Origin: Veillonella parvula
Lineage (GTDB): Bacteria; Bacillota; Negativicutes; Veillonellales; Veillonellaceae
Length of the DNA: 64,000 nt
Assembly (NCBI RefSeq): GCF_902810435.1
Contig: NZ_LR778174.1
Coordinates: 434,001 to 498,000, forward strand
Reading direction: 5' to 3'
Of the stretch, positions 62,103-64,000 are shown piece after piece (positions within the stretch are counted from its first letter, which is position 1; the number at the start of each line of letters is the position of its first letter). Under the pieces are notes generated by a model that was given only the letters and a program-made list of their open reading frames with translations, was not told where the DNA came from and searched no databases. Made by a program: the position numbers and the translations under genes.

Positions 62103-62399
62103 ATGAGTAAACATAACACTATGAACGAAACACATGAACAAACAGGTATTGAATTAGTAAAAGCTGGTCATTCCTTACAATTTGAAGGCATCAGCGGTTA
62201 CACATTAATTAAATGCGAAAAGTCCGCTAAGGGTGAAGATAAAACTATTACAGTTCCGGCATTATCCATGACGTATCAAGCACATGTAGCAGCTGCTGTA
62301 TGCGGATGTAAAGTGGATGATATTTATAGTCTCCCGGCTGCCGATTTCACTAGAGTGTGCTTAGAGGTACAGAATTTTTTGCTCAATTCCGAAAAATAA
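62103..62399 (+). CDS. Tail assembly chaperone E
   Basis: 98 residues, the P2 gpE analogue located between tube and tape measure. The last codons contain the slippery heptamer T TTT TTG in the zero frame at 62375-62381, where part of the ribosomes should shift by -1 into the next frame. Confidence 0.82.
   Translation: MSKHNTMNETHEQTGIELVKAGHSLQFEGISGYTLIKCEKSAKGEDKTITVPALSMTYQAHVAAAVCGCKVDDIYSLPAADFTRVCLEVQNFLLNSEK
62375..62381 (+). other. Programmed -1 frameshift site
   Basis: Zero-frame codons AAT TTT TTG give the X XXY YYZ heptamer T TTT TTG. The following frame is open from here to 62569 in the -1 register. Confidence 0.7.
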
Positions 62400-62569
62400 C
62401 AGACCTAGAACGGTATTTTACTGAGTGTGCAATTACGTGTAGTAAATACACTAGCACACCGATGGACTACTTCATTAGAGAGCTAGACGTGGATGAGTTC
62501 ATAGTCCACGTTCGGCTCATTAGTGATAGTATCGAGCGCGAGAATAAAACAATGAAAGGGAGAAAATAA
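62381..62569 (+). CDS. E' extension of the tail chaperone (-1 frameshift product)
   Basis: 62 codons in the -1 frame, starting AQFRKITDLERYF, with no good ribosome site of its own. After the shift, the fusion E-E' would be 93 + 62 = 155 residues. The E' part with a C-rich ECAITCSKYTSTPMDYFIRELD helix matches the usual E' character. The stop overlaps the tape measure start (TAATG). Confidence 0.75.
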   Translation, partial: AQFRKITDLERYFTECAITCSKYTSTPMDYFIRELDVDEFIVHVRLISDSIERENKTMKGRK

Positions 62570-64000
62570 TGGCCAATAAAGTCTTAGAAATGGCGATTGC
62601 CATTAAAGGTAAACTCGATGGCGGGTTATCTTCCTCCGTATCAAAAGCATCTCAGGAACTCAATAAATTATCTAATGTAATCAAAGATCAACAGGCGCAA
62701 TATAGAAAACTACAAGCTATATCGCAAAAGACTGGTAATGTTAGCGATAGGAACGCAGCAATTGCAGCTGAGCAAAAGCTGAATTCTATGTTACAACGGC
62801 AAGCCCGGTTACGGTCTAATATCGCAAGTCAGACGGCGCATCAAAATGCAATCAGTAAAATGGGTGGTGCAAGTCCTTTAGCAGGTGCTGCATCAGCTGC
62901 GCAAGGTGCTAGTGCTGCGGTAAGTGGTATTACAGGAAAGCTTGCAAGTTTCGCTATGGTTGCCGCCGGTGGGTTTGGTATTGGTGCCATTATAGATAAT
63001 GTAGTAAATGCTGGCGAAGCACTTTATCAATTGTCTAATAAATTACATATGACAACCGCTGAAACGGCACAATTTAAGAAGATTATGACATTAAGTGGTG
63101 TTGATGTAGAAGCGGCCGCAAAGTCTTTCGCTAAAATGGATAAGACTTTGGCTGGTGGCGGTAAAAGTGCTGAAGCTTTGCAAGGATATCTCAGTCAATT
63201 TGGTGTATCCTTAACCGATGCCAATGGCAAGTTATTGCCTATGAATCAACAGTTGGATGCAATGGCTAAAGGTTACCAAAATGCGGTAGCACAAGGCCGG
63301 GGACAAGAATTCATGCTTGAAACGCTAGGTGCAAAAGGTATGGAGCTTACTAAAGTATTTGAGAACTATGCAGATGCACAAGCGGCCGCATCACAAATCA
63401 AAGGCGTCGGAATAGATCCTAAATCACTCCATGAAATATGGCTACAAATGAACATCTTGAAAGCGGAAGCTACGCAAGTTGCATTAGGGTTGGCACAAGC
63501 CTTTATACCGATTGCTCAGCAAATATTACCAGCACTAATACCGGTATTGCAAGCTGTTGTAACCTTCATGAAGGATAATAAGGAAGCTATTGCCGCCGTA
63601 GTCACTAATGGATTGAAATTAGCCTTACTGTATGGTACGGCTACAAAACTAGCATCAGGTATTACTACAATTACCACGGCATTTAAAGGTGTAGAAACGG
63701 CAACGGGTGCATTTAAAGCAGCGGGTGCATTAATAGGTGGTCCATGGGTAATCGCTATCATGGCGATTATTGCGGTGATATACCTATTAGTAACTAATTG
63801 GGATACTATCTGTGCCACGTTAACATCTGTTTGGGATAGTGTATGTTCTGGATTGAGTTCAATATGGGATAGCGTATGTTCTGCTTTAAGTTCCGCATGG
63901 AGCGCCATTATATCCGGTATTATGGCTGTAATTAATGGGTTCTTATCATTAGGCCTTAGCGCATTTAATGCATTGAAAGCGGCAATAATTGCTTATGTAA
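62569..64000 (+). CDS. Tail tape measure protein (cut by window end)
   Basis: At least 477 residues, open to the window edge. N-terminal coiled coil (LSSSVSKASQELNKLSNVI, then Gln/Lys-rich helix), Gly/Ala-rich membrane-like segment FAMVAAGGFGIGAII, then a hydrophobic region AAGALIGGPWVIAIMAIIAVIYLLV. Short Trp-containing repeats follow (SVWDSVCSGL, SIWDSVCSAL, SAWSAIISGI). Sets tail length and ejects with the DNA. Starts one base before the E' stop is complete. Confidence 0.9.
   Translation, partial: MANKVLEMAIAIKGKLDGGLSSSVSKASQELNKLSNVIKDQQAQYRKLQAISQKTGNVSDRNAAIAAEQKLNSMLQRQARLRSNIASQTAHQNAISKMGGASPLAGAASAAQGASAAVSGITGKLASFAMVAAGGFGIGAIIDNVVNAGEALYQLSNKLHMTTAETAQFKKIMTLSGVDVEAAAKSFAKMDKTLAGGGKSAEALQGYLSQFGVSLTDANGKLLPMNQQLDAMAKGYQNAVAQGRGQEFMLETLGAKGMELTKVFENYADAQAAASQIKGVGIDPKSLHEIWLQMNILKAEATQVALGLAQAFIPIAQQILPALIPVLQAVVTFMKDNKEAIAAVVTNGLKLALLYGTATKLASGITTITTAFKGVETATGAFKAAGALIGGPWVIAIMAIIAVIYLLVTNWDTICATLTSVWDSVCSGLSSIWDSVCSALSSAWSAIISGIMAVINGFLSLGLSAFNALKAAIIAYV

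Larger units (their letters stand above)
32731..64000. mobile_element. Prophage (left end to window edge, incomplete)
   Basis: The order integrase, cargo, immunity switch, replication/recombination, lysogeny-to-late regulator, packaging, head and contractile tail is continuous from here to the window end. The exact attL is not resolved; it should lie between the tRNA-Leu 3' end and the integrase stop. attR, the lysis genes and the distal tail lie beyond 64000. No gene in the visible part is obviously broken, so the phage may be functional. Confidence 0.93.

Noticed and set aside
62357-62380. Independent start for E'
   Set aside because: No ribosome site precedes it and it lies inside E; the slippery heptamer gives a better explanation.

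Overview
The window is a low-GC bacterial chromosome segment with Gram-positive-type signals (strong AGGAGG ribosome sites, intrinsic terminators with long T-runs). Gene content (FprA-type flavodiiron protein, PepT, OPT transporter, single-chain PurL, iron-sulfur-type PurF, a near-complete menaquinone set) fits the Negativicutes, most likely Veillonella. This placement is by gene style only and was not checked against a database.

Host part, 1-32,690. The end of an MFS transporter faces peptidase T across a shared bidirectional terminator. Next come an OPT oligopeptide transporter, an amino-acid-type binding lipoprotein followed by homocysteine S-methyltransferase, tRNA-Ser(GGA) and a flavodiiron protein. 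Purine synthesis follows: purL runs leftward from an intergenic region shared with a LysR-type regulator. xpt and two paralogous YbjN-like genes come next, then purE-purC-purF-purM-purN-purH-purD. The purE leader holds a promoter, two PurR-box-like sequences, a 30-codon leader reading frame and a terminator hairpin. The menaquinone cluster menF-menD-menH-menB / menE-menC-thioesterase sits behind a leader with mutually exclusive antiterminator and terminator pairings. A membrane-anchored protein and tRNA-Asp, tRNA-Phe and tRNA-Leu close the host part.

Prophage, about 32,700 to past the right edge. A tyrosine integrase sits next to the 3' end of tRNA-Leu, beside three TTGACATCA repeats. Leftward cargo follows: a STAS-HATPase-STAS protein, a PH-like protein and a secreted adhesin-E-like protein, with two candidate small RNAs on the opposite strand. 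An ImmA/ImmR-type immunity pair faces a Cro-like gene across a switch with four copies of an ACGG-AAAA-CCG operator. The early module has small membrane proteins, a PcfJ-like protein, an SbcC-like ATPase, antirepressor, RecT, an MBL-fold protein, a replication initiator with internal iteron-like repeats, a helicase loader and RusA. A sigma-like regulator precedes a predicted late promoter with 11-bp-phased repeats.

The structural module is mosaic. Head genes are lambda-like (gpA-type terminase, gpW, gpB portal, ClpP-type protease, gpD, gpE, gpZ). Tail genes are P2-like and contractile (sheath, tube, E/E' chaperones with a -1 frameshift site, tape measure cut by the window end). Between the terminase subunits sits an orphan type I-like DNA methyltransferase with a single-target-domain specificity subunit. 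That insertion, the men leader, the STAS-HATPase cargo and the predicted phage origin are the most interesting items.
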